Of a stretch of 64,000 bases of DNA, positions 32,411 to 45,300 are shown in pieces; the stretch's first letter is position 1, and each line of letters starts with the position of its first letter. Origin of the DNA: Lineus longissimus (lineage: Eukaryota; Nemertea; Pilidiophora; Heteronemertea; Lineidae). The DNA lies in the NCBI RefSeq assembly GCF_910592395.1, contig NC_088309.1, positions 25,360,599 through 25,424,598 of the forward strand. Direction: 5' to 3'. The notes beneath the pieces are model-generated. The model did not search any database, had not been told where the DNA came from, and worked only from the letters and a program-made list of their open reading frames with translations. A program made the translations under genes and the position numbers.

Positions 32411-35400
32411 TCAAACAGCCATTTTCTCTATCTCGTCGATAAGATGTTGGTTGTACGTTTGGTATTCGACAGGATTGACATTCACACAAATTGACTTCAG
32501 TCGCGATTCATCCTGAAAAGACACAAACAGTAAGATTTAAATTAAACTAAAGTAAAACACTGGCCGATCTAGTTTGAAACACAACTGTATAAGAAAAAAG
32601 TATTACAAAGCCACAATCCAAGTTTTTCACAGCTTGATACAGGTACGTTTGCTCAAATCCAACCCATTCTGTCTTTGTCTGAGTTCACTACATGTACTTA
32701 CATTATACTTCTCAACCTTTGATCTGACTTTCATCGTCCATTGCGACCAGACAGCTTGCTGGAACACATTCTCAAATGCGGTGTCATCCTCTGTTTTGAA
32801 GGCACCGAGCTGCTCCGCCGAGATACCCAGAACTGCCTCGGCTGTTTCTTGGAAAAAAGTCACCCAATGGTCATCTGTACAATCTTGAACATTGGCCTGA
32901 AATAAGTCAGAGATAAAAATGAAACATGGCTGATCAAAGAGGATCTTGATTTTTTGGTGAGCTGTTCTGCCTGCTGGGCTGAGGAAAGAACAGCTTTGTG
33001 TAACTTACACTCAATATCATTCTCCACTTAAAGGCTCCAAACTCTTCATTACATTTCTCACATCGGAACATTGCATTGCCTTGATCCACAACCTTCTTGT
33101 TGCAATCTTTGTTGGGACACGCCTGCAAAAACAGAAATCATATCAATTACTCATATTCATCGAGACATTTCCCAAAGTATGGTTCACATGACAGAAGTCT
33201 TAAACTAGTAGTGTGTCAGTTCATCAGATTTAGTTTAACATGGCGTCTCCTTCTGAGAACCCACTTGAAATAACAGAACTACCACAGTTCCCGCCCAGTA
33301 CACAGAAATATGACCGAGCTATATTCACTGTACTGTACTGTATAGGATAAGCAATTACCTTGTATAAACAGTTATCCTTTCTAAATCCCGCCAATAATCC
33401 CTTGATATTAAAGTAATCAGGTTTCTCTCCAAGCCCAATGTTTCCACCCTTCACGTCACGCAGCAACATCCAGTTTGTTCCACCTGCTCCACCACTTCTG
33501 GCATCTCCCTGGAACTTCTCAAACTCTTCGTTCTGCCCTTCATTATCGTACCAACCCCTCAAGAGGTGGGCCTCTCGGATGTCGGGGTTCGTCATCATTG
33601 TACAGCTGCTCAGCACTGACAGGGACCTGCCTCCATAATCTGACACCTTACAACCCTTTACAGCGAGGACAGGACAACCAGTTGCATCAAATTTCTCAGC
33701 CTGTAAAAAAACCATGAAGGGAAAAACCTGAAAACTTTCTGATTAAACTCCATGCACAAAGAAAATTTCTGAGGAAAACTCCCAATCAGCAAGTACTTAT
33801 TAGCAAGTAGATTGATCTTAACTTGATATTAGTTAAGATCTTAAGAGCTTTTAGGCAAGACATCACAAGATCCCTAGATTATCTCCCCAAGCTGAGTTTG
33901 TCTCAATCTCAAGTTGAAAGAACATGACAATCATCTATTGTCACGAAGTACTGGTATCTTTACCAAAGTTCCTGCAGAACAGTAGCAACTAAACATCCTT
34001 CATCAACTTACATCAGAACCCCATAATGTGAGGGAGACAGCAACCTTTGACTGATCCACTATTGTCAGATCCCTCTTTGTGAATTCTTTATTTGTTGACC
34101 TTGATGTAATCGTCGTTGCGTCCCCTGCTTGTTTAACAACACCGATCACATCTGGAAGAAAATGTTAATAGGAAATGGTTTGTTTGTAAACTACAGTGTC
34201 TTCCCAGATTGTTTTGAACATGTCTTGTAAAAACCGTGACAACTACGGACCGCCACATTCGAAAAATATTTTCAAAGCAACATTCTCACTTATTCCCAAT
34301 CTTTATCACAGTAATCTGAGGCCATTCAAAATAAATTACTTGTTTATCATCACTCCACCTCACGATATTTGGAGGGGAGGCCCTTTGATATTGATATTTG
34401 ATATTTTGTTTGGCGCCAGTGTTTGATGGGGAGGGCCTTTGATATTTGGTATTTGATATTTTTCGGTCATGAACTTGGCAATGTATTCCATTGGGAGGGG
34501 CTTTGATATTCGATATTTGATAATTTTTGGACTGACATATTACAAATGTATGTATAAGCCATGTCAAGTTATAATCAGTACAACAGATGTGTCAGGGAGG
34601 CCTAAAAATGTATACAGTGATCAAATTCCAAAATGGATAGATAAAATAAGGACAGGAGAATACAAATTAAAGTTTAATTACAAAACTTGTATGGACATCA
34701 ACAGCTGTTTCTTTTTTATATCCTGGTCACCATGATCTGCTGATGATTTATTCCTCTGACATTTTACATGTATGTACCGTACAAATCCATGTATATCTGA
34801 CACAAGCATGCAAAGTGACAGCAAGCAGCATGGCCCCAAGTCTCGCCCATTGAAAACATTCTCCTCATACACCACATAGTGTGTAAGCTTTGGTCAAACA
34901 TTCATGCGTTGAGCAAGAAATAAAAACACATGCGTTTATTCATCTCGATTCCAGGCTCATCGGCAATATAAAAATAACTGGTAGGCCGATACGCATTTGC
35001 CCATGCAGGTATGAGGTTGAGAAAGTATTGGTTCCAAAATCTCCCCGAGTGTAGTCTCACTGAGTCAATAATTCTTTTGTGTGCTGACAATTCACTTTGA
35101 ATGAAAATAATTCATTGCCGTTGAGCGAGACTGGTGTCACCTGTACTGAGGTATTGAGACATTTTTTCAGCATCGGCTGGCTGCATGCTGCGTCTCTGGA
35201 TTTGTTTAGTCGTAACTAATACCACATGTGTGATGGCCAGAACGGGGAAATGGATATCAATTATCAACAGGCCACCGGGTCAGGTAAAATTAGGGCGGTA
35301 GGTTGTTTGAATCTGAGTTGGAAGTTGAGGGCACAACTTGGAGCGGACGGTACCTTGATATTTGATATATCGAATATCAAAATAATCGGCACGGGACCTA

Positions 35401-38400
35401 AATGTCGGGGCGGGCGGTGATGATAAACAAGTAATTTATGTTGAATGGCCTGAAATAGAAGACTCGTACTAAATTTTATTCCCCATAGATGGATCCAAAC
35501 AAATGAATATCCTTCTACTACATACCCACTGTCGTATTAGCAGCAACATTTCCGAGATTCTGGATGGGACAAAAGTCAAATTTGACAGTCGGTAAAGATC
35601 CATCGTCGTCTGATGGTACAATAGTCGTCTCATTGTTGAACGTCATCTCGTAGTCATTGTTAACAGACGAGTACTGTTTATTGGCAGTTTTCAGGGTTCC
35701 TTTGCTCACATAATAAATCTATGAAAAAGAATAGAACAGAAAATAAACATCTAGCACAACAGCAGACGACAAGCAGTATGAGCGTGATGTCACAAAATAT
35801 CGAAAAATTTTAAGGATTTGAACCAACATTTGCCAAAAGTATAAAAAAATAAAACAGCTAAGGCCAATATGGTGAATGAGAGGGCCACACTCAACCTACC
35901 TTGCCAACCTCAAGCAGTTCATAAAACTTATCAACAGCATCATTGAAACCAGTTGCCCGGATTTCCCCACTCTCATCAACGAAGTTGACTGAGAACAACC
36001 GTCCCTCACCACGCGAATTGCTCCATGTCCTGATTCCAGATTTTTGACTGACGCGGGCCCTGATTTGCCATCTGAAAGTATTTCACAAGGAAATGTCAGT
36101 AACGTCGTTACTTTGATTGTGACGTGTCTAATGTCACACAACACTCACTTTGATGAATAACAACTGCAAATGTGCAAGAATAATGTGGGAAAAGGATTTC
36201 CAAACAACTGTACCTATTTTGATATGGTGTAAGACTGTCAATAGGGTGGACTCGCATTGAAGTCCCACCTGGAGTCTGAGGACTTTTCTGTAACGCATTG
36301 TTGCCATAGAAGTTACCACCTCTATTCATGTTCGCAGGGGGTGCAGGCTTCGGGGCTGGATCCCGATTACTTGCAAAATCAGGTTTTGTTAGATCAGGTT
36401 TTTCTGTAAAATAACACACAAGAAATATAGATACCCAAATCAAGGACATCTAGGTGGTGATGACCTATTCCACTTTCCGTTTCTGAATAGCCAGGCCAAG
36501 CGGAAAAAACCCATCAAATGGTCACACCCCAACAGAGACCTAAATTTGATTGGTGTTGTGTCGTCATCGTTGATTACTTCGTACGTAGTGAGAAAGACGA
36601 ATTTGCTTAGAATTGCTACTTACGCTCGGGGACGACACTCGGCTGACCTGATTTGAACGCTACGGGATTGCCGATTTTATCACCAACATCACAACCACGT
36701 GCAAGAATTGCTATATCTTGCAAAATCACCACACGTCTGAAAATGAATTGAAAAAGCCATTAATGCTTGGATAGTGCCGTCTTCGGCATTCAAGTTTTAA
36801 AAATTCAACATTAAGAGGAGTATACCCCACGCTCGACTCCCCCTTCAGAGTTTTTTTAAACGTTTTACGCATTCACAGATTCAGACTCAGATCTTATGCG
36901 GACATAGATTCTGCTCAGATTTCTGGACGCGACCCTGCTAAGTGAATATTGTTCATACCTTTGACCTCCCGCTTTTTCATTTTGAATAGTGTTGCACAAA
37001 AATTTCTCTAATTTGATCACTGCGTAATTGTCCAATTCTCCATTCTCGATGAGATGATTGAGATGAGTGGCCAGCATGGCAGCTGAAAGAGATGACAAAG
37101 GTTCACACAATGAAAGTTTTTGTATATTAACCACATGGGAATTTCATGACCTTGACCCACTTACACTGGAAAAGCTATCGAAAAGTAGGTCACACTGACC
37201 TCAATCTTATTCAATACGCAGCGATGCCTATGTCTCCATATCAATTTTGAGGAGTGTATTTCAAATAGTAGTATTGGTAGTCACAAAATGTGTCACAGGT
37301 CTGAACATTGTATACGGACTAGAATTAAGGGGAAACGACTGGTTTTCCAAAGCATAACTGTTCCTGGTATCCGAGATTCCAAAGAGAGCAGACAGCAACA
37401 GGTCATGTCGAACTCACATGATTGAAAGTTGACGCCATCTGAGAGCACCAGCCTGTATCTGTCCGATGGTCCTCCAGGGATCTTCCTCTGGCCCTATAAC
37501 AAAACAAATCAACAAAAGCTTTAAAAGCATTACGGTTATTCCCCATTGCTTAGATTTAGAACTCAGATTAAAGGGGATTCCGGACGACCAACGTTTTTCT
37601 AACTTAACAAACGGAATACAAAACAACCCCACCGACCATGACGACAATTCCAACCAAGTCCCCAAAGGAGTATCAAGACAAAGAAGTACTATACACTCAC
37701 AACAATCTGCAAAATCGGTGAAGTAACATCATGGCCAGTCATAAGTTGCTGAAAGAGAAAGAAAAAAGAATTATTCTTGTTTGTAATACACTCGATACAT
37801 CAGTCTCCTGATCTTCGTGATTGTCATCTGCCAATGCCCACTCTCCAAGCTGGGCTAAGGATGCTTTATAAGTTATAGCCAGGTCCTGATCCTAGGTACC
37901 TTTAAAGGGCATTAACCATTTCAGCAAGTACTGGTCCATTTATTTTAATACCTGCCAACACCGGGGGCATACCATCCATAAATAAATAACTGCTTTCCAG
38001 TTTCTGTACCACAGCCACAGGCGCTTACATCACAGGCCTATAGGCAACGCCAACAGGGCCTAGTTGATTCAATGATAATGTTTCTTCACCCTCTGAGCAG
38101 GCGCAAATACCCCAATCATTCGGGCCAATCACAATGCCAATTGCCATGCGCAAATCTATTTTAAGAGTCTCAACAGTTTAGTTTGGCATGTCTGGATGCT
38201 GTTGAGTGTTGTGTAGGCCTACTGACTGTCACTGTGTACTGTAGTGCTCAGCTTCTGGCAGCAATCAATGACAGATTAAAAAAATATCATGACGATATGC
38301 TTAGTTGATGTCATGATTCAATTCATAAAACTTCCATTTCTTCGACTTCCTTCAGCATGTTCAGCATCAGCCATGTCATGATGTAGGCCTACTGTCAATG

Positions 38401-38546
38401 TCTGTCAGCATGCATGACATGTACGTGATGCATACATGTAATATGTATGTTCAGGCCTGTCGTGCGACTTGTTTTTGGTCTTCCCGGATCAGTGTTTTTG
38501 ATGTCGTACAAACCTCAATCGCACCACATGTCAGGTCCATACTCAT
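32411..38546 (-). CDS. RPA1: Replication protein A 70-kDa DNA-binding subunit
   Basis: Thirteen exons splice in phase: 38546-38514, 37748-37701, 37493-37418, 37082-36959, 36736-36624, 36403-36214, 36071-35900, 35718-35526, 34151-34012, 33700-33359, 33122-33009, 32896-32702 and 32512-32411, giving 613 residues (human 616). RPA1 is the main single-strand DNA binding subunit of the RPA heterotrimer in replication, repair and checkpoint signalling. All parts are present: the N-terminal OB fold ([24 protein letters not shown]), a Pro-rich linker, DBD-A ([37 protein letters not shown]), DBD-B ([24 protein letters not shown]) and DBD-C with its zinc ribbon (CPNKDC...RCEKC). The tiny first exon was found by its match to the conserved start and a phase-0 donor. 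The DBD-A/DBD-B intron (35525-34152) contains a TIR element. Confidence 0.96.
34315..35455. mobile_element. TIR element in an RPA1 intron
   Basis: The left arm aggccattcaaaataaatta...tgtttatcatcac (about 34321-34357) is repeated in inverted orientation at about 35415-35452. Next to both arms lie GATATT-rich segments (34388-34405, 34438-34460, 34506-34526; 35360-35380) and GGGG/CCCC-rich blocks that also pair. The interior of about 1 kb has no transposase frame. No clear target-site duplication was seen, so the class is uncertain. Confidence 0.6.
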
Positions 38547-39318
38547 CTTGAATACGTATTCGTTTTATTTGGAGACGGCTTTTGATCCAGTCTGGTGAAT
38601 CTTTATTGCAAAACAAGCATAAAAACAACTAATAATTGACAACATCAGCAAAAATCGACAATCACCCGCCAAATTTTCTCATGCGGTATAAATAAAGAGT
38701 GGCATTGCGAAGTGGAACGAAGTCCGCCAAATAGCCAGACAAATAGGGCTTCAGGTAAGAATAAACTGCAATTTGAGCAAATAAGTGTCCAATGATATAT
38801 TTTAGTTCATAGAATAGCTTTAGTGATGTAAGAATTATAAGCTATGGCAGCTTTATTCTATCGCAAGCCCGTTTTGTTAGAAATGTTTCGTGTTTCGGGT
38901 CTAAACTTATAAAAAACCAGTTTGAACCTCGATGACAGGTAGTAAAAATCTTTGGAGTCGAGGTTGTTACAAAAAGTGTAATCTTCATCGAATCATTCAA
39001 TCTATTTTTGGCTTCCGAACTTACGGAAAATGTGGTTCGGGTCAATTTAGTCCTGTTCGGCCAAGAAATTCTTGAAATTCCTTCCGTGATGAGTCACGCT
39101 TTAGCCAATTTAGCCACTTTCGCAAATTTCCTATACTTGCTATACCTTTAGTGTACATTCATGACATTGATGTACAAAATGTACAAGTTGAGCTGGTGTT
39201 ATCTCTGCGATTTTACATGGATTTGAGTAATTTTGTACCAAATAAATTGTATCGTTGATGAAATGAAAAGCAATTCTCTACTGTAATGTAACTGACTTGT
39301 CTGAAATATTTGGGCAAT
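38547..39318. promoter_or_regulatory. Head-to-head RPA1 / NF2 intergenic region
   Basis: The start codons are 772 bases apart on opposite strands. A TATAAATAAA string at 38687 could be a plus-strand TATA box for NF2, though such a match is common in AT-rich DNA. No other elements were identified. The NF2 5' UTR is long and unspliced, or its splice site is not evident. Confidence 0.4.
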
Positions 39319-42300
39319 ATGCCTTTTGGTAGTCTCAAAAGAGGCGGGGCCTCAACCGCCACAAAATCAAAACAGTCGAAAGCTTACCCTATCCGCATCA
39401 CCACCATGGATGCAGAATTGGAGTTCAATATCGGGGTAAGAATATATACAGGGTCTAGAACTACCGACATCTACCTTTTTGCAGGGCCAGACGACGAATC
39501 GGACGCAGGACAACGCCAGCCTCGCACAGCCTAGGCCCTATAGCCACATGGCACCGGGGGAGGGGGGCAAGCAAAAGTCAGGCACTAGCAAAAGCCAGGC
39601 ACTAGCAGTGCTAAGTCATTCCTGCACCAGAGTTGTTAAGTTGTCTATATGTCACTGCATGTTGATAATAGAGGCCCTTGCACCAGGCGGAGGAAGCCAC
39701 TGCTGGCCACAGGTTTGTTTGGGCCAGCAGTGGCTTCCGCCGCTTGGTGTAGGAAGCCACTGCTGGCCACAGGTTTGTTTGGGCCAGCAGTGGCTTCCTC
39801 CGCTTGGTGTCAAAGTGTCTATGAATTCTGTACCCCATCATGGCCCATATCCACGAAGCAAGGAAGTTTGGCCAGCTTTTGAACCTGGATGTCTGGCGCT
39901 GTTTTTACTGTTAATTACGTTCCAGAAAAAGAGCAAGCATACAAAAGCTGCTGTTTTGTTACTGCTAGCGGTTGTAATCTTTACTTCAGAAGGTGTTGAT
40001 AAAGATCGTCAGAATTCTCCAATTTTCGATCTATGCATTTATTATGACTATACCAGTGTTGAATTCTTTTCAGGTCAAAAGTACTGGTAAGGAATTGTAT
40101 GAGCTTGTTTGCCGAACAATTGGATTGAGAGAGACATGGTATTTTGGTCTACAGTTTGTCACTCCAAAAGGACACCTTGCTTGGTTGAAGTTTGATAAAA
40201 AGGTAAAGATAGATTTTAAGGCTTTGATACTAGCCGGATGATAGAAAATAAAAAGACAAATGATGTCATACTGCCTTGATATAGTTCACCATTTAGACCA
40301 GTGTTTATGGACAGGATTTTGTCATGAAATTGATACTGATGTTGTTGGATTTTGGATGCACAAGTTGCTCTAATATTAATGGCATCGTTTCAATTTTAAG
40401 GGTGTGCATATGAAACAGTAATAATTGTTACAAATTTCTACAATGTACTTTTGATTTCAGGTACTTGATCAAGATATCCCAAAGGAAAGTCCGCTGCCAT
40501 TTTTGTTCCTTGCCAAATTCTTCCCAGAGGACGTATCTGAAGAGCTCATTCAAGAAATCACCCAGCATCTTTTCTTTCTGCAAGTCAAACAGTCCATTGT
40601 CAATGGTGACATCTATTGCCCACCAGAAGCATCAGTCCTGTTGGCTTCCTATGCAATACAAGCAAAGGTAAGGTTGTGTATGAAATACCTGGTGATCAGG
40701 TATGTCAGGGTTGTGTCCTTTGGCCAGTATTCCTCCTCATTCCTCCTTGAGGAGTAAGTCTGAAGAACATGAACTGAAGTCAAATCATAAACTTCTCTAA
40801 ATACTTTATTTTGTCATTAAAATTACAAGGTAACCTTTAATAAATGTTTTGAAATCAACATCGTTATTTGAAACTATCAAAATAAATTTTATGAGAAATT
40901 TAATATCATCACTATGCTAGATTCTATAGTTTATTGATATTAGGGCCTACTGTCAACAAATAAAACCTGTGTTGCTCGTTTGAGAGCCTATCTCATTAAA
41001 ACATGTAAAATCTAATTGGTAAATTTTGTTTGCCTCTTGCTTGAGTCAAGACATGTGATCAAAACATGAATAAAATTGAGTATAATATCATAAGCTTTGA
41101 AATCCAACACCAGCACAGTGTAAATACTGCTCTTTTGTAATTGATCATTGAGTGGGGCGAGGATAGTTTATATAGGATGAGATGACATTTGTCCTTTGTC
41201 AGGGGCTCATTATTGCCTCGTGATAAGCCATAGATCTGGAACGTGTGAATGTGATTTCTTTGTTGAATGTGAAGGAAAAGATCAAATAGCCATACAGTGC
41301 TTGAAATTCTTTAGCAAGCTATCACTAGAAACGTGGGGATGAGTCAGGAAAACTGCATGCCCTTTTAAATTAAAAGTGGTAATGTGATCATCATCATACA
41401 AGGCCAGCACAATTAAATCAATAAAATATTTATGTTACACCCAACTACTATCAAAATGTTATCTGCCCAACTGCTGTCAAGTTGAAGTGTTCACAAGGCC
41501 TGAACAATCCATGAAAACATGATTGTGAGGCAAACTGTTGTCAAGTTGTAGATGCTTGTAGCACCACTGCTAAGGTCAACGTAAGCGTGGCCGCGGTTGG
41601 TAGTGCCATGGTTTGAAATCCTATCTGCTTGCACTGCACCACTTGCCCAAAGTATTTCTATCTTTTTTGTCTGTAAAAAAAGATAAAAAAATTACGAATC
41701 TAATAAATACAGCAAACTACCATGTAAATGATGCAATCTTACAGTCCATGGGCTAGCAAGGGTTCCAGTGCACCCACCTATGGATAACTTTATTAGCTTG
41801 GGTAAATGGTTTCTGCACCCCTTTCTCTGAGGAGCATGAGGACATACCTTTCTTTTAAGTAAAATCCTGCTAAATTTTGATCCTGTGAAGAATAAATTTA
41901 AGGCCAAAATAATCCATGAAAGAAAATATTTGCATATTAAAAATTATACAACAGACGTCATTGACGATAATGTTGTATCTTATCAGTGGTGAATGGCCGG
42001 AGAATTGCAACACGATCACAGCAGGTCGCATTTTTGGAAAAGTCTGTTATTTCAAAAACTACTAAATGCACAAATGAACTCTCAGTGTGCAACTTACGGG
42101 GTCAATGGTCACATCTTGTTGATCAGCGGCTGCCAAGGGTCTGGAGAACTCAAAGAGAGATTTAGTCCCAACGTGTGATATGGACAGAAGTCTCCCATTC
42201 TGAGTTGCATCTTTGGTCGGCCTACCACCTTCACCAGTTGCACCAGCTGGCTTAACCGATATCATGTCCTGAAAAATAATGGGAAACATTCATTTTTCAA

Positions 42301-45300
42301 ATCTGTTTGCAAAACCTTGAAGCTATTGTAAAAAATGAGTGAATCCTTTGTGGTTCAAAGAAATCTTCATTCAATTTCAAATCTGAATTTGAGAGATGTT
42401 GATTGTCGTGCTCAGCTGAATCTGTACCAGGAATCAAAATCCTTTTCACTAAAATTTGTGATTATTTTTGGTTCCATTTCATATCTGTGTTGGTTGGTGG
42501 TGGTGGTGGTGGTGGGGGGCTGATCAACAAGTCACATAAATGCTGAAAACCTACCTCAAGCACGTTTTGATTCAGTGAGTTGTTGAACCCTACATAGATA
42601 TCTGCTCCCCACATCCCTTCCGTTTCTGACACCTTGAAGCCAACTCCAACATAGGATCCTTTGGGCGTTACCACCGCACAGGTAAATGTGGTGGCATCAT
42701 AATTCCAGAAGAAGTGGGCTCCCTTTACGTCTTTGCAGTAATCCCATTTCGTTGTTACTGTTGTCATGCCAGCCGGTAGTTTGACACTGGAGCATTTACT
42801 CCCATACTGGACACTTGCTACTACACAAGTGGCTGCAAGCATTACCACACAACGTAGAAAATAATACCGATCCATAGCCTTCTGTATCACAAGAGTGTCG
42901 TTCCAGATCGATGTCGCTCGTTCGATGGCCTAGGTTTATCTAAACAAATCAGGTCACTATGGCCAGATAAAAGGCTGGTTGAGTTATGGATGGCCAACAT
43001 TTTGTTTGATAGCAGTTCTTAGTTAAATATTAGTGCGCACAACACCCATAATCCATTCATTCAGTGAGATGCCCCCCAAAAGGTTTGTTGACACCATTTG
43101 AATGCATCTGCAAGTTGTATTGTTGAAGCCAAAGAATGCATGGAAATGAAATAAGAAAGACATTGTTGATAATATAGCCATCCAGTATCAGCACAATGGG
43201 AGTTGACCTTGGACCCGCCATAATAGTAATAATAATATTAATAAATACCGGATATTATAGTGCCTTGTACAAGCTAAGCATGCTCCAAGGCACTTTACAA
43301 TGGAGTTAGAAGCAAATATTTGGATTTAAAACAGTTTGATAGTGGTAAAACAGATAGATTAAAAAAAATTGAGTCTCTAAAACATAGATGGCACATTCGG
43401 AATATAAGTCTATGTAGCTACCAACTAAAGGCTTCGCGGAACAAATGGGTTTTTAAGTGATTGTCTGAAAGTTGACCCAATCTCTAAGTCCTTCATGGCA
43501 TCTGGAATCCCATTAAAAAGTCTTGGTCCACTGACTCCAAATGATCGGTCTCCATTGTTCGTTTTGGTCCTTGGGACGATAAGTCTTGTTTTAGCTGACG
43601 ATCTTAGTGACCGAGCTGGTGTATAGGACCTTATCATATCATGCAAGTATGAAGGTGCACTGTTGTTAAAAGCTTGAAAAACCATAAGGATAATTTTGTA
43701 TTTGATACGAATCCTCACCGGCAACCAGTGCAGCTGCTCCAAGACCGGAGTAATATGTTCACTGCGTTTGGTACGCGCGATTATTCTGGCAGCCATATTC
43801 TAAACACGTTGGAGTCTGCCAATGGTTGCATCTGGGAGACCATAAAAGAGCGAATTACAGTAGTCCAACCTGGATGTAACCAAACCATGCACAAGAAAGC
43901 GACATGCATCTTCTGTAAAGCATCGACAGATTCTACCAACGTTGCACAATTGCATATAGCAACATCTTGTAACACTGTTAATGTGAGCTTCCACAGACAA
44001 GGAACGGTCAAACAAAACACCGAGGTTTCGAACGGTAGAGACTGGACTAATTGATACCCCATCTATGCTGAGGCTAAGATCATAATCATGGCATTGGTTT
44101 TTAGGAGCAAAGAACATGACCTCTGTTTTTTCACTGTTTTGTTTCAAGAGATTAAGATCCATCCATTTTCTGATATCCTCGAGGCATGTTTCTAGCTGTT
44201 TAATAGCAGCAGCATGGTTATCAACATCTTTTTTCTTCAGAAAAATATAAAGTTGAGTGTCATCGGCATAGAAGTGGTAATCTAGCCCATGCCGCCTTAT
44301 CAGGTCACCAAGAGGTTTAGTATACATAGTATAAAGCTTTGGACCCAACACTGATCCTTGCGGTACACCAAACTTCAGTGTTTTCGGTGATGACAAATTA
44401 CCATTTATATTAACTGATTGGCACCGGTTGTCCAAATATGACATGAACCATTTAAGAGCCGACCCTGTCACATTGTAAACTACTCTCAACCGCTCAGCTA
44501 GTATGTTATGATCAATGGTATCAAACGCAGCCGATAAGTCCAACATGACTAGTAAAGCAACATCCCTCCTATCAAGGGCAGTGAGGATGTCTGACTGAAC
44601 GCGGAGGAGAGCAGTTTCTGTGGAATGGCAAGGCGTATAGGCACTCTGAAAGGGTTCACGTAGGTTGTTGACATTTAAGTGATCGTCAAGCCGCTTTGAC
44701 ACCACCTTCTCAATTATTTTGGATACAAAACTCAGACTTGAAACAGGGCGGTAGTTGTTAAGGGTGTCCTGATCTAAACCCGCCTTTTTGAGCAATGTCT
44801 GATATGTGCTTCCTTGAGACTGTTCGGTACCACATCGTCCCTCATTGAACTATTTACAATGTTTGTGATAGGTGGCACAAGTTCGTCAATACAATCCTTC
44901 AAGAGCCATGTCGGCAGTGGATCAAGATCGCACGTCTTGGGTGCACTAGCAAGAATTGTCCTCTTGAATAGAATTTTGACCTTTTTCTTAAATAATTGAA
45001 GTGGGCGGGGGCAATGCATTGAAATAGATGCCAATGAGGCCAAGTGCGTGTGAACAGTTATTGGGTTCCAAAAATGAGAGTGCTGGCAAGTTGTCTTGTG
45101 CTTGAAATCGTTTACTGGAGGACCCAAGAATGTTGGCCTTGAAAGAGGGTGTGGCTTTAGTCTCATACATGTATCTTGAACGAAGTTTCAAAGGTTGAAA
45201 TTGAGCATGTTAACCATTGGTGCGTCAAGATGTATTGTTATGTAAACTTCAGTTTGCATTCAAGCAGCCTCCTGGCTCCCTGGAGTATCATTTTTGATAC

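Noticed and set aside
39479-40090. A 203-codon frame in NF2 intron 1
   Set aside because: Most of it is the translated hairpin repeat, with duplicated peptide blocks, and it runs through the acceptor of exon 2. It is not a gene.
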